From an uncultured Sphingobacteriales bacterium (lineage in GTDB: Bacteria > Bacteroidota > Bacteroidia > Chitinophagales > Chitinophagaceae): a DNA stretch of 64,000 bases. Positions 35,379 to 43,677 of this stretch are shown here, piece after piece; the stretch's first letter is position 1, and every line of letters starts with the position of its first letter. A model generated the notes under the pieces. That model made no database searches. It saw nothing but the letters and a program-made list of their open reading frames with translations, and had not been told where the DNA came from. Made by a program: the position numbers and the translations under genes. The stretch lies in NCBI GenBank assembly GCA_937871285.1, contig CALMQS010000039.1, positions 62,001-126,000 of the forward strand, given 5' to 3'.

Positions 35379-35945
35379 ATGAATCAAAATAAGATCATTA
35401 TTATTACGGCGCCATCGGGTGCAGGCAAAACCACTATCGTGCAATACCTGTTGCAGCAATATCCCAAGCAGCTTGCATTTTCAATATCTGCCACCACCCG
35501 CGAGCGCAGGGCAAATGAAACCGATGGCAGGGACTATTATTTTTTGAGTAAGGAAATATTCCAGCAGAAAATACAGCACAACGAATTTGTAGAATGGGAA
35601 ATGGTATATGAAGGAAAATATTACGGCACTTTACAATCGGAGCTGGAACGTATCTGGAAAACCGGCAGAATTCCTGTATTAGACATTGATGTTAAAGGCG
35701 CATTACATATACAGCGCCGTTTCCCGGAATCTTCTTTTTCTCTTTTCATTCAACCCCCTTCGGTTACAGAATTAAAAAGAAGACTGGAAAGCAGGGGAAC
35801 AGAGACCGTGGAATCGCTGGAAGCAAGAGTAAATAAAGCCGCTTACGAGCTGTCATTTAAGGATCATTTTAACTACACTATTGTAAATAATCACCTTGAA
35901 ACAGCCTGCCACGAGGCGGAAAAGATCATTACCGGCTTTTTCTAA
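35379..35945 (+). CDS. gmk: guanylate kinase
   Basis: Converts GMP to GDP with ATP. 188 residues starting MNQNKIIIITAPSGAGKTT (P-loop 11-19). It has SISATTRERRANETDGRDYYF for GMP binding, VEWEMVYEGKYYGTL, and VLDIDVKGALHIQ. The ATG at 35379 fits the family; the frame is open upstream to 35274, but that part overlaps murA's end and has no family match. It follows murA by 58 nt on the same strand. Confidence 0.96.
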   Translation: MNQNKIIIITAPSGAGKTTIVQYLLQQYPKQLAFSISATTRERRANETDGRDYYFLSKEIFQQKIQHNEFVEWEMVYEGKYYGTLQSELERIWKTGRIPVLDIDVKGALHIQRRFPESSFSLFIQPPSVTELKRRLESRGTETVESLEARVNKAAYELSFKDHFNYTIVNNHLETACHEAEKIITGFF

Positions 35946-36158
35946 TTCGGAACATGATCCGGCCAAACCATATTGGAACAGCGCAGGCTTTGGGTGATAT
36001 ATTTCAACTTATCAATTAAGCATACAACACGGTATGCTCCTATTCCGTTCTCCCTGTATAGTTAAAAATGGCACATATTAAAATAATTGTAATAAGCGGT
36101 AATATTTCTATTTCGTGTTATTAAACATTATTAATCAATTTATTATATTTGAGTACGT

Positions 36159-37451
36159 ATGACTGATGTAGATATATTAAAATTAGTCGGTATCATTTTA
36201 ACCTTGCTGCTGGTTGGTTTTTTTGCAGGCATTGAAGTAGCTTTTGTATCTGCTAACAAGTTTTCTTTTGAACTCAAGAGAAAACAGGGCTTACGCAGCG
36301 GGAGAATATTATCACAGCTACTTGAACAGCCGGTAAAGTTCATAGGAACCACTTTGGTAGGCCTTAGTTTGGCCGTGGTAATATACGGATTGCTGGTAGG
36401 AGAATTTCTGTCGCCGTTGTGGGACTGGATTGAGCTGCATCTTGCCGCATCATTTTCGGCATATGTAAAATATTTACGGCTTATTTTTGAAACCCTGCTT
36501 TCCACTTTAATCCTCCTTATTGTTCAGTTTTCCTTTAAAGCCGTATTCAGGGCAAAAAATGATTCTGTACTATCTATTTTTGCCCAGTTAGGCATACTGG
36601 ATTTTTTTCATAGCATTCTTTATCCTATTGCTGCTTTTTTTATCAGCATTTCTGAATGGATACTTACTTATTTGTTCAACATCCGGATATCTGATCAAAA
36701 GAAAGCCGCCATCTCCCCGGTGGATCTTGAACATTTTATTCAGCAGCATAAAAATCAGTCGGACGGCGGACAGGATATGAATGCCCAGCTTTTTGAGAAT
36801 GCATTGCAGCTTCCTTCCGTTAAAATACGCCAGTGCCTTATACCACGCAAGGAGATCGAATCTATTGAGATAAACATGTCAATACACGACGTAAAGCAAA
36901 AATTCATTAATACTAAATTAAGCAGGCTGGTAGTATATGAAAACAGCATTGATAATATCCGGGGATATATTCACCAGATTGAACTTTTTAAAAACCCACC
37001 CGATATACAATCTATCCTGTTACCCATACCGGCGGTGCCCGAAAGCATGAGTGCGATGGATCTGATCAGCAAATTCACCAAAGAGCAAAAAAGCATTGCC
37101 TGGGTAGTAGATGAATTTGGAGGCACCGCGGGCATTATTACCATGGAAGACCTGCTGGAGGAAATTTTTGGTGAAATACGTGATGAGTATGATACGGATA
37201 AATTTGTTGAAAAGCAAATAGCTGAAAATGAATTCATTTTTTCGGGCAGGCTGGAGTTGGATTATTTAAACAAAAAATTTCATCTTGATTTTGGCGAAAC
37301 AGAATCGGAAACCCTTTCGGGCTATATCATCCAGCACCACGAAATGATACCGAAGATCAAGGAAAGGATTATCATTGACAGTTATGAATTTGATATCATT
37401 AATGTGAGCGATACCCGCATTGAGATGGTTAAAATGAAGCGGCTGAAATGA
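36159..37451 (+). CDS. CNNM/CBS/CorC_HlyC membrane protein (hemolysin family)
   Basis: A 430-residue inner-membrane protein. The N-terminal CNNM-type region has about four hydrophobic segments (including [20 protein letters not shown] and the segments near 60-80, 107-125 and 140-165). A CBS-pair follows (about 210-330, [19 protein letters not shown] and the [19 protein letters not shown] signature), then a C-terminal CorC_HlyC transporter-associated domain (about 345-430). Family members are tied to Mg2+/Co2+ efflux; hemolysis is a legacy name. GldE in gliding bacteria belongs to this family, but no gldD or mutY is adjacent. A TATATTTG -7 box lies at 36144-36151. Confidence 0.88.
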   Translation: MTDVDILKLVGIILTLLLVGFFAGIEVAFVSANKFSFELKRKQGLRSGRILSQLLEQPVKFIGTTLVGLSLAVVIYGLLVGEFLSPLWDWIELHLAASFSAYVKYLRLIFETLLSTLILLIVQFSFKAVFRAKNDSVLSIFAQLGILDFFHSILYPIAAFFISISEWILTYLFNIRISDQKKAAISPVDLEHFIQQHKNQSDGGQDMNAQLFENALQLPSVKIRQCLIPRKEIESIEINMSIHDVKQKFINTKLSRLVVYENSIDNIRGYIHQIELFKNPPDIQSILLPIPAVPESMSAMDLISKFTKEQKSIAWVVDEFGGTAGIITMEDLLEEIFGEIRDEYDTDKFVEKQIAENEFIFSGRLELDYLNKKFHLDFGETESETLSGYIIQHHEMIPKIKERIIIDSYEFDIINVSDTRIEMVKMKRLK

Positions 37452-37481
37452 GGGAACGGCTCATGGTGAATGGCGAAATGT

Positions 37482-37530
37482 TAACCCACAACCTCAAACT
37501 TGCAACCTGCAAGCTGTAACCCCTCTCCAT
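37482..37530. repeat. degenerate short-word repeat tract
   Basis: Words CAACCTCAAACTTGCAACC and GCAAGCTGTAACCC, related to the CAACCTGTAACC words at 19500 and 52090. Confidence 0.5.
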
Positions 37531-37535
37531 CTTCA

Positions 37536-39119
37536 TCACCACCTGTCTGCACTTGCCGCTTCTATGTCCTGCTTATACTTTTCCGGTATATTGCCATTGA
37601 GGAGGCAGCCGGGTTGCAGCGATGGAAAGATATCTTCAAATGTTCTTACTTCATTCATAAATACCCGCCGGTAAATATGCGAGCGGGTTAACTGTTCCTT
37701 TTCGCCTACCCCCGCTGCGCTGCAGAGCTCTACAAAAGACTTCACCGTTTCTTCATGGTAATTGGCAACCCTGTATTTTTTATCTTTTACTACTAAACCC
37801 ACCGTTAATTGCGGGTTCTGCGTGGCAACGCCCGTAGGGCACCTGTTGGTATTGCATAACAACGCCTGTATACACCCAATGGCCATCATCATGGCCCTGG
37901 CGCTATTACAGCCATCTGCACCCAGCGCTAGTGCGCGGAGTATATGAAAGCCTGATAAAATTTTTCCGGAAGCAATTACTTTAATATGCTGCCTTATACC
38001 AAATCCTATAAGCATATTATGCACAAAAGCCAAACCATCCATCATGGGTGCTCCCACGTAATTGGAAAATTCCTGGGGGGCAGCGCCCGTGCCTCCTTCC
38101 CCGCCATCTATCGTTATAAAATCGGGGTAAATATCTAACTCCACCATTGCTTTGCATATTCCCGCAAATTCACTTTTCCTGCCTACACAAAGTTTAAAGC
38201 CAACGGGTCTTCCCTCACTCCATTCTCTTAGTTGTTGTATAAATAGTATCAATCCTTTAGGGGAGCTGAACGCACTGTGGAAGGGTGGTGAAGCCACTGT
38301 TGTGAAAGGCTGTACATGCCGGATAGTTGCAATTTCAAGCGTATTCTTTTTGGCGGGTAAAATGCCGCCATGCCCCGGTTTGGCGCCCTGCGAAAGCTTG
38401 AGCTCTACCATTTTAATTTGCGGTCTGTTCACATTTTTCTTAAACACTTCTGCCGAAAAATTACCTGCCTCATCCCGGCAGCCAAAATACCCTGTTCCTA
38501 TCTGCCATATAAGATCGCCTTCCTGTTTAAGATGATAAGCGCTTATGCCTCCTTCGCCGGTGTTGTGTGCAAAGCCTCCTATTTTAGCGCCTCCGTTCAG
38601 CGCTTCAATAGCATTCGGGCTTAACGATCCAAAGCTCATTGCCGACACATTTAAAATGCTGGATGAATAAGGCTGTTTGCAGTCTTTATTGCCAATAAGT
38701 ATTCTCGGATCGTGGTTTAAGCTGTTAAAATCCTTTGGTGCAATGGAATGGCTCAGCCACTCGTACCCTTCTTCATATACATTTAATTGCGTACCAAAAG
38801 GCATCGTATCCATTTCCCGTTTGGCCCGCTGGTATATGGTGGAACGGTCAATACGGTTAACAGGCCGTCCGTCTATATCCGATTCAATGAAATACTGGTA
38901 CATTTTAGGCCGGATGTCTTCCATCCAGTAACGCATGCGCCCTACTACAGGATAATTGCGCATAATAGAATGCCGGGTTTGAAGCATATCATAAATACCC
39001 ATAATAATGAGCAGCACCACTATAATAAAAGTTATCAGCCACCACCAGCTTACTGCATAGGATAATAGGCCTGTTACCAGCAAACTGACAAAAGCGGTAA
39101 TAATAAACACCTTTCTCAT
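37536..39119 (-). CDS. FMN-binding glutamate synthase family protein
   Basis: A 527-residue membrane-anchored protein. Two N-terminal hydrophobic segments (about 2-19 and 23-45) precede a GltB-like TIM-barrel domain that binds FMN: SMSFGSLSPNAIEALNGGAK, GEGGISAYHL, GQGAKPGHGG-like SQGAKPGHGGILPAKK, FITIDGGEGGTGAAP and the Cys motif CNTNRCPTGVATQNP for a 3Fe-4S cluster. It lacks the amidotransferase domain and therefore is not a complete glutamate synthase. The true reaction is not established. The start at 39119 (MRKVFIITAF) is chosen; the frame opens to 39212 but the extra part is not family-like. Confidence 0.85.
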   Translation of the reverse strand: MRKVFIITAFVSLLVTGLLSYAVSWWWLITFIIVVLLIIMGIYDMLQTRHSIMRNYPVVGRMRYWMEDIRPKMYQYFIESDIDGRPVNRIDRSTIYQRAKREMDTMPFGTQLNVYEEGYEWLSHSIAPKDFNSLNHDPRILIGNKDCKQPYSSSILNVSAMSFGSLSPNAIEALNGGAKIGGFAHNTGEGGISAYHLKQEGDLIWQIGTGYFGCRDEAGNFSAEVFKKNVNRPQIKMVELKLSQGAKPGHGGILPAKKNTLEIATIRHVQPFTTVASPPFHSAFSSPKGLILFIQQLREWSEGRPVGFKLCVGRKSEFAGICKAMVELDIYPDFITIDGGEGGTGAAPQEFSNYVGAPMMDGLAFVHNMLIGFGIRQHIKVIASGKILSGFHILRALALGADGCNSARAMMMAIGCIQALLCNTNRCPTGVATQNPQLTVGLVVKDKKYRVANYHEETVKSFVELCSAAGVGEKEQLTRSHIYRRVFMNEVRTFEDIFPSLQPGCLLNGNIPEKYKQDIEAASADRW

Positions 39120-39455
39120 GCTTTTTTTCAATTTGATTGTAGCAAATGTATTGAAATAAAGAGGGCAAAAAAAGGAGGGTACATAGCCGGGAAAAGAATC
39201 AATAAAATACAAAGTCTGAAGCCGGAAGCTCTAAATCCGAAGGATGCAATCAGATCAGCTACGGGCAATACAAAGAAAGCAGTATGCAGCCTGTCGTTAG
39301 TCGTTACAATCTGATAGCTGAGGACTGATGGCTGATAGCCGTAAATCCGGAACGAATGCAACCGTAAACCACGAATTAAAAAATCCGGATAGTCTTATTA
39401 TATATATTTTTATTTTTTGGCAGAATCCCCGTACGTGATTACCTTTGCCGCCATC
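39120..39455. other. 336-bp spacer upstream of the asd leader
   Basis: No gene. It contains dispersed words (TAAATCCGAAGGA at about 39230, GGCTGATAGCCGTAAATCC at about 39329) of the same vocabulary as elsewhere in the window, then the promoter of the asd leader at 39416-39447. Confidence 0.5.
39416..39447 (+). promoter_or_regulatory. promoter of the asd leader transcript
   Basis: TTTG (39416-39419) and TACCTTTG (39440-39447), 20 nt apart, match the Bacteroidota sigma-A consensus TTTG...TAnnTTTG exactly. Transcription should start near 39452-39455, just ahead of the leader peptide start codon. Confidence 0.7.
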
Positions 39456-39464
39456 ATGTTGGCA

Positions 39465-39518
39465 ATGACAAAACATACAAAACGCACAAAGAAACAATTC
39501 CTGGAAAGGAAAGGTTAA
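39465..39518 (+). CDS. candidate Thr/Lys-rich leader peptide of asd
   Basis: A 17-codon open frame, MTKHTKRTKKQFLERKG, stop TAA at 39516-39518; an ATG three codons upstream (39456) gives MLA in addition. Three Thr and five Lys codons (plus Met) in 17 match the end products of the aspartate pathway, of which Asd is the second enzyme. No Shine-Dalgarno site is visible, as is normal here. Its 3' part (39501-39514) holds the antiterminator sequence. I infer a regulatory leader peptide; no homologue was looked up. Confidence 0.6.
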   Translation: MTKHTKRTKKQFLERKG

Positions 39519-39578
39519 GGAGTGTATTGTATGACCGAATATATTCAAAGGCCTTTCCGGAACAGGGAAGGCTTTTTT
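39501..39578 (+). promoter_or_regulatory. putative transcription attenuator of asd
   Basis: Two alternative structures share one strand. Antiterminator: CTGGAAAGG (39501-39509) pairs with CCTTTCCGG (39552-39560), nine pairs including one G-U; GGAAAGG at 39508-39514 offers a second register. Terminator: GCCTTTCC (39551-39558) with GGGAAGGC (39565-39572). A ribosome stalled on the Thr/Lys codons upstream of 39501 would leave the antiterminator free; one that reaches the stop would cover it. This is the layout of amino-acid attenuators of Proteobacteria. Confidence 0.6.
39547..39578 (+). terminator. intrinsic terminator in the asd leader
   Basis: GCCTTTCC (39551-39558) pairs with GGGAAGGC (39565-39572), eight pairs with one G-U, loop GGAACA; the stem is lengthened by AAAG with CTTT. 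Six T follow (39573-39578). It lies 41 nt before the asd start and after a leader peptide, not after an ordinary gene. Confidence 0.85.
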
Positions 39579-39619
39579 AATGTGATGTATCAAAACTAAA
39601 ACCATAAAACAAATCAAAA

Positions 39620-40627
39620 ATGAAAGTTGTAGTAGTTGGGGCCACAGGATTAGTAGGCACTAAAATGTTACAGGTTCTTGCGGAAAGAAATTTCCCGGTA
39701 ACGGAATTATTCCCCGTTGCCTCGGAAAGATCTATTGGTAAAGAAGTGGAATTTAAGGATAAAAAATACAAGGTAGTAAGTGCTGCCGGTGCTATTGCAG
39801 CGAAACCTGATGTGGCTTTGTTTTCGGCTGGCGGAAGTACTTCCCTGGCGTTAGCTCCTCAATTTGCCGCAGCAGGCATTACCGTTATTGATAACTCTTC
39901 TGCATGGCGCATGGACCCTTCTAAGAAATTAGTGGTGCCCGAAATTAATGCCGATGCCCTCACAAAAGACGATAAGATCATCGCTAACCCCAATTGCTCT
40001 ACTATACAAATGGTAGTGGCGCTTAACCCGCTGCATAAAAAATACAACATACAAAGAATTGTAGTAAGTACGTACCAGAGTGTTACCGGCACAGGCGTGA
40101 AAGCCGTGGAACAAATGCTGGGTGAAAGAAACCTTGCGGTTAAAGGAAGTAGCGGCGAATACCCGATGGCCTATAAATACCCGATTGACCTGAACGTTAT
40201 ACCTCAAATTGATGTGTTCCTTGATAACGGGTATACTAAGGAAGAGATGAAAATGGTGAATGAAACCCGCAAAATATTAAGGGATGACAGTATCCGGGTA
40301 ACTGCTACCACTGTTCGCATTCCGGTTATGGGCGGGCACAGCGAAAGCGTAAACATTGAGTTTGAGCAGGATTATGATTTGAATGAGGTAAAGGAAATAC
40401 TGGGCAGGGCGCCTGGTGTAGTGGTAGTTGATGACCCTTCTAATGCCCTGTACCCTATGCCTAAAGATGCGTATGAAAAGGATGACGTATTTGTGGGAAG
40501 GCTAAGAAGGGATGAATCGCAGCCCAACACACTGAACATGTGGATTGTTAGCGATAACCTCCGTAAAGGTGCGGCAACCAACGCGGTGCAGATTGCGGAG
40601 TACCTGGTAGCTCAAAATCTATTATAA
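39620..40627 (+). CDS. asd: aspartate-semialdehyde dehydrogenase
   Basis: Reduces aspartyl phosphate to aspartate semialdehyde with NADPH, at the branch to lysine/diaminopimelate, threonine and methionine. 335 residues: NADP motif VVVVGATGLVGTKMLQVL, catalytic Cys126 in IANPNCSTIQ, and the C-terminal active-site histidine in PVMGGHSES. Cytoplasmic. It stands alone; the upstream leader suggests it is regulated by amino-acid supply. Confidence 0.96.
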   Translation: MKVVVVGATGLVGTKMLQVLAERNFPVTELFPVASERSIGKEVEFKDKKYKVVSAAGAIAAKPDVALFSAGGSTSLALAPQFAAAGITVIDNSSAWRMDPSKKLVVPEINADALTKDDKIIANPNCSTIQMVVALNPLHKKYNIQRIVVSTYQSVTGTGVKAVEQMLGERNLAVKGSSGEYPMAYKYPIDLNVIPQIDVFLDNGYTKEEMKMVNETRKILRDDSIRVTATTVRIPVMGGHSESVNIEFEQDYDLNEVKEILGRAPGVVVVDDPSNALYPMPKDAYEKDDVFVGRLRRDESQPNTLNMWIVSDNLRKGAATNAVQIAEYLVAQNLL

Positions 40628-41066
40628 CTATTACCCGCATTACCTAATAAATGAAATAGAGCTATACTCCCTGGGGTGGCATAGCTTTCCTGACATCTTA
40701 AATACTTATTATTAATATCATATGGTATATTCATGTATCCGGTTTTTTTTAATATAAAAAAACAATATCTTTAAATAAAGCAGTTGCCATGACTAAAGTG
40801 TGGTAATAATAGTATGCATCTTATGCGGTCTTGTGTTTTCGTAAAGAAAGAACTATTGCTCATTACTAACAGCCTTTATTAATCCAATACCTATAGCGAC
40901 CCCTGCTTAACCAGCGGTATATAATATACTTGCTGGTTGGAAAGCAAGTAACATTCCTTATAATTTTGTATGCTACAGAATTTTGTGGCCGATAATATAA
41001 TTCTTAAGTCAGTTCCTGACAGGGAATGAATTGGAGTTGTATCTAATTTAATACTTGACTGTTTTT
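40628..41066. other. 439-bp A/T-rich spacer with acyltransferase promoter and palindrome
   Basis: No gene seen. A perfect inverted repeat TACTTGC-N10-GCAAGTA (40927-40950) overlaps a TTG (40937-40939) that could be the -33 element. TAATTTTG (40961-40968), a perfect -7 box, lies 21 nt beyond it. The rest (40660-40920) is A/T-rich and unremarkable. Confidence 0.5.
40927..40968 (+). promoter_or_regulatory. promoter with overlapping operator-like palindrome, acyltransferase gene
   Basis: Seven-base half-sites TACTTGC and GCAAGTA separated by 10 nt (40927-40950) surround TTG at 40937-40939; TAATTTTG at 40961-40968 completes a consensus-like promoter. A repressor at the palindrome would block the -33 element. 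The leader to the ATG at 41067 is about 95 nt. Confidence 0.4.
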
Positions 41067-42119
41067 ATGAGATTAACTTATTACCATTCTGTAGACGGGC
41101 TAAGGGGAGTTACGGCATTAATGATAATTGCGGGGCATTTTTTTACATTAAAGAGATCGATGAATTCTGTAGCCCTGCATTCTATTTTCGAATTTTGTGG
41201 CACAGGCGTTTCATTGTTTTTTTTGCTATCGGGTTTTTTTATTACAAGAATACTTTTAAAATCACTTGGCTCTGAACACTACTTCAAAAATTTTTATGTA
41301 AGAAGGGCGTTGCGGATATTTCCTCTCTATTATTTTGCCCTGGCGGTTTATTATATTACTTCCAGAATTTTCGGCATAGGATTTCAATATTCAGCATCAT
41401 CTGGTAGTCAGGCTTATTATTATTTCTTTCTTCAAAATATAGCAAATACTTTTTCATGGAAAGCCTCCGGCCCCTATCATTTCTGGTCATTGGCGTTGCA
41501 GGAACACTTCTATTTATTTTGGCCGGCTATTGTCTATTTTTTTTATAAAACAACAGGAAGGAGATTGCTATTTGTTTCAGTATTGCTACTGCTTCTGCCG
41601 TTACTGGTACGCTACTTTATGCTTTTAAAGGGGTATAGCATCAATCATTTTACCTTCGCCAGGCTGGATCAACTGGCACTTGGAGGGATATTAGCTATTT
41701 TAGAAAAGAACAAAGTATTAACACAAAAAAACCTGAAGTATTTTATTATCTGCATTGTAAGCGGTCTTGCACTTACTGCCTTTGCCCAACTTAAGCTCTC
41801 TTCGTTTTATTTTGAGCTTTTGAAACATAATATTTTAGGTGTCCTTTATTTTGGTGTTATCGGTTATTGCGTCATTAATGAAAACAATGGTTTTCTTACT
41901 AAAGCGATAAAACAAAAGCCCTTAATGTATTTGGGGAAGATAAGTTTGGGAATGTATGTATGGCATGTGTTAGTCGTCTTCTTTATCAATCATGGCAGTT
42001 CTACCGGGTATTCACTTTTCGATTTTTTAATACTCGTTGGCATAACCACCTTATTAGCATCCATGAGTTATTATTGGCTTGAAAAGCCTTTCCTCCAGCT
42101 TAAAAATCGATTTGTTTAA
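41067..42119 (+). CDS. acyltransferase family 3 membrane protein (OafA/YrhL-like)
   Basis: A 350-residue integral membrane protein with about ten helices. The N-terminal YYHSVDGLRGVTALMIIAGHFF carries the RG and H residues of acyltransferase-3. RRALRIFPLYYFAL and FWSLALQEHFYLFWP follow, and the C-terminus has GMYVWHVLVVFF and SYYWLEKPFLQLK. Such enzymes O-acetylate surface glycans or lipids. No glycan cluster is next to it. The start at ATG 41067 fits better than a TTG at 41055. Base composition is A/T-richer than its neighbours, perhaps reflecting transfer. Confidence 0.88.
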   Translation: MRLTYYHSVDGLRGVTALMIIAGHFFTLKRSMNSVALHSIFEFCGTGVSLFFLLSGFFITRILLKSLGSEHYFKNFYVRRALRIFPLYYFALAVYYITSRIFGIGFQYSASSGSQAYYYFFLQNIANTFSWKASGPYHFWSLALQEHFYLFWPAIVYFFYKTTGRRLLFVSVLLLLLPLLVRYFMLLKGYSINHFTFARLDQLALGGILAILEKNKVLTQKNLKYFIICIVSGLALTAFAQLKLSSFYFELLKHNILGVLYFGVIGYCVINENNGFLTKAIKQKPLMYLGKISLGMYVWHVLVVFFINHGSSTGYSLFDFLILVGITTLLASMSYYWLEKPFLQLKNRFV

Positions 42120-42262
42120 TCAAAGATGGAATTGCTGCTTACACACGCCACACTATAGCTATTTGAAACCTTCTTACAGGCATCTACAATATATTGCATT
42201 AATCCCTAATGTAGCATATGTAATATCCGGAAAGAAGTAATAGCATGAGCGTGTGAGTTGCT

Positions 42263-42931
42263 TTATTCTTCTATGGCTCGGTTCAAAAAATAAATCAGTG
42301 GTTGTATAGCGCTGAAAGCGCTTACGGTTTGCTTTAGCAGGGTTGCGGAACTTAAATCCGCATCATTGATTTCCTGCATGGCAATCCAGCTTTTAAGCTT
42401 AAGGTAGGATGCAGCAGGATTGTCTTTAGCATATCCTTTGGGTACATTCACCAAAGTGATTTCCGGTTCGTTATCCAGATCGCCGTAAACTGTTTTAAAC
42501 TTTTTTGCTGTGATGATTTTTTTGAATTCAGGCCAGCAATAATCAATTTCCTGTCTTATTTTTTGTGTTTCACCGGGCATGGGCATCCAAATGCCGCCGC
42601 CTATAAAACTATTGTCGGGCTCAAGGTGAAAGTAATACCCCGCAAAAACGGATTTTTTGCCGCCACGGTTAATACTGGCTGCAAAATTTTTTTTGTATGG
42701 CGTTTTATTTTTGCTGAACCGGATGTCCCTGTTAATGCGGAATAAGCATTGCTTAGCAATTAAAGGAGCAATGGAAGGATCAGATTTACCAAATGCATCA
42801 ATTACAGATTGAATAAAATCTTCATAGTCTTTGCGGGCGGTTTCGTATTCTTTTCTATGCAGATCAAACCAGGGCTTATTATTATTTTTTGCAAGATTTT
42901 TAAGGAACCGCACGGTAGCAGGTTGTATCAT
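42263..42931 (-). CDS. DUF2461 domain-containing protein
   Basis: A 222-residue cytoplasmic protein of the DUF2461 (TIGR02453) family. Typical segments: FLKNLAKNNNKPWFDLHRKEY, FRINRDIRFSKNKTPYKKNF, YYFHLEPDNSFIGGGIWMP and GYAKDNPAASYLKLKSW. No molecular function is known. It is conserved and widespread in bacteria and fungi. Confidence 0.92.
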   Translation of the reverse strand: MIQPATVRFLKNLAKNNNKPWFDLHRKEYETARKDYEDFIQSVIDAFGKSDPSIAPLIAKQCLFRINRDIRFSKNKTPYKKNFAASINRGGKKSVFAGYYFHLEPDNSFIGGGIWMPMPGETQKIRQEIDYCWPEFKKIITAKKFKTVYGDLDNEPEITLVNVPKGYAKDNPAASYLKLKSWIAMQEINDADLSSATLLKQTVSAFSAIQPLIYFLNRAIEE

Positions 42932-43010
42932 GGGGTATGTTTAATCTATAGTGCAACATTATAATTTAGTTTCAAATATCAAATTTGATATTGTTTCCGT
43001 TCGTTTTCCA

Positions 43011-43574
43011 TCACTTTACTCTTCCCCAGTTTTCGCCGCTTTTAATCCTGTATAGCGTCATTTCGCTCACTGCATATTTTTCGGCAAGCTGCTTATAGGT
43101 GAGTTTACGTTTGGGGTCGGCAATGGTTTTTTTGATGGCGCTTACCTGGTTCGTATTCAGCTTCAGCCCCGAGGAGCGGTTAGCCTGAATTTTTTTATAG
43201 GCGATCTTGGCAGGGCTTTTTTGCTGGTGGCGGCTTACCTCGCTTAAAGTAGCCCATTTAAGGTTGGAGGATTTGTTATCTGTTTTATTGTAGTTGAGAT
43301 GAATAACAAACTGGTGCCTGGGTGAGGGTTTTTTGCAAAATAAACGCGCAATCTCCCGGTGAATATAAAGGGTACCCTTGTTGTTGGGCCGGTGCAGGTT
43401 CAGGCTTCTGTATCCCGTGGTGAGCGATCCGCTGAGCAACTGCCCGTCTGCATAAATATCATCAGTATAGCTGGCTATTTTGCCATAGTTAGAGACAGCG
43501 TATTTCTTACGAAGCTGCTTCCATCCGGAAAACTGTAATGGCTTCCATGTTTCTCCGGGAGTTTTCTTTATCAT
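43011..43574 (-). CDS. NUMOD4/HNH-like protein with C-terminal HTH
   Basis: A 187-residue protein related to homing endonucleases. Residues about 8-60 are NUMOD4 (TWKPLQFSGWKQLRKKYAVSNYGKI). Residues about 68-110 are HNH-like: IHREIARLFCKKP then VIHLNYNKTDNKSSNLKWAT, where the usual first His of the HH pair is Ile. Residues about 140-187 form a helix-turn-helix (LTYKQLAEKYAVSEMTLYRI). It lies free-standing beside ligA, not in an intron. It may be a transposable homing gene or one converted to a regulator; the sequence does not decide. Confidence 0.8.
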   Translation of the reverse strand: MIKKTPGETWKPLQFSGWKQLRKKYAVSNYGKIASYTDDIYADGQLLSGSLTTGYRSLNLHRPNNKGTLYIHREIARLFCKKPSPRHQFVIHLNYNKTDNKSSNLKWATLSEVSRHQQKSPAKIAYKKIQANRSSGLKLNTNQVSAIKKTIADPKRKLTYKQLAEKYAVSEMTLYRIKSGENWGRVK

Positions 43575-43677
43575 AAGGAGATGTTTTTAGGTATTATAAA
43601 TTTAATAAATTAGAATGGCTTCGCATATTTATTTTTATACCCATACTTTCTGCCATGGTTACCCTATGTAAAGCTCC

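Noticed and set aside
36159..37451. Naming the CBS/CorC protein GldE
   Set aside because: GldE belongs to this family, but its usual neighbours (gldD, mutY) are absent and sequence alone does not separate it from other hemolysin-family proteins.
39465..39518. Leader peptide as a small ribosomal-type basic protein
   Set aside because: The sequence does not match Thx or other short basic ribosomal proteins, and it is followed by a terminator overlapping the antiterminator, which fits a leader better.
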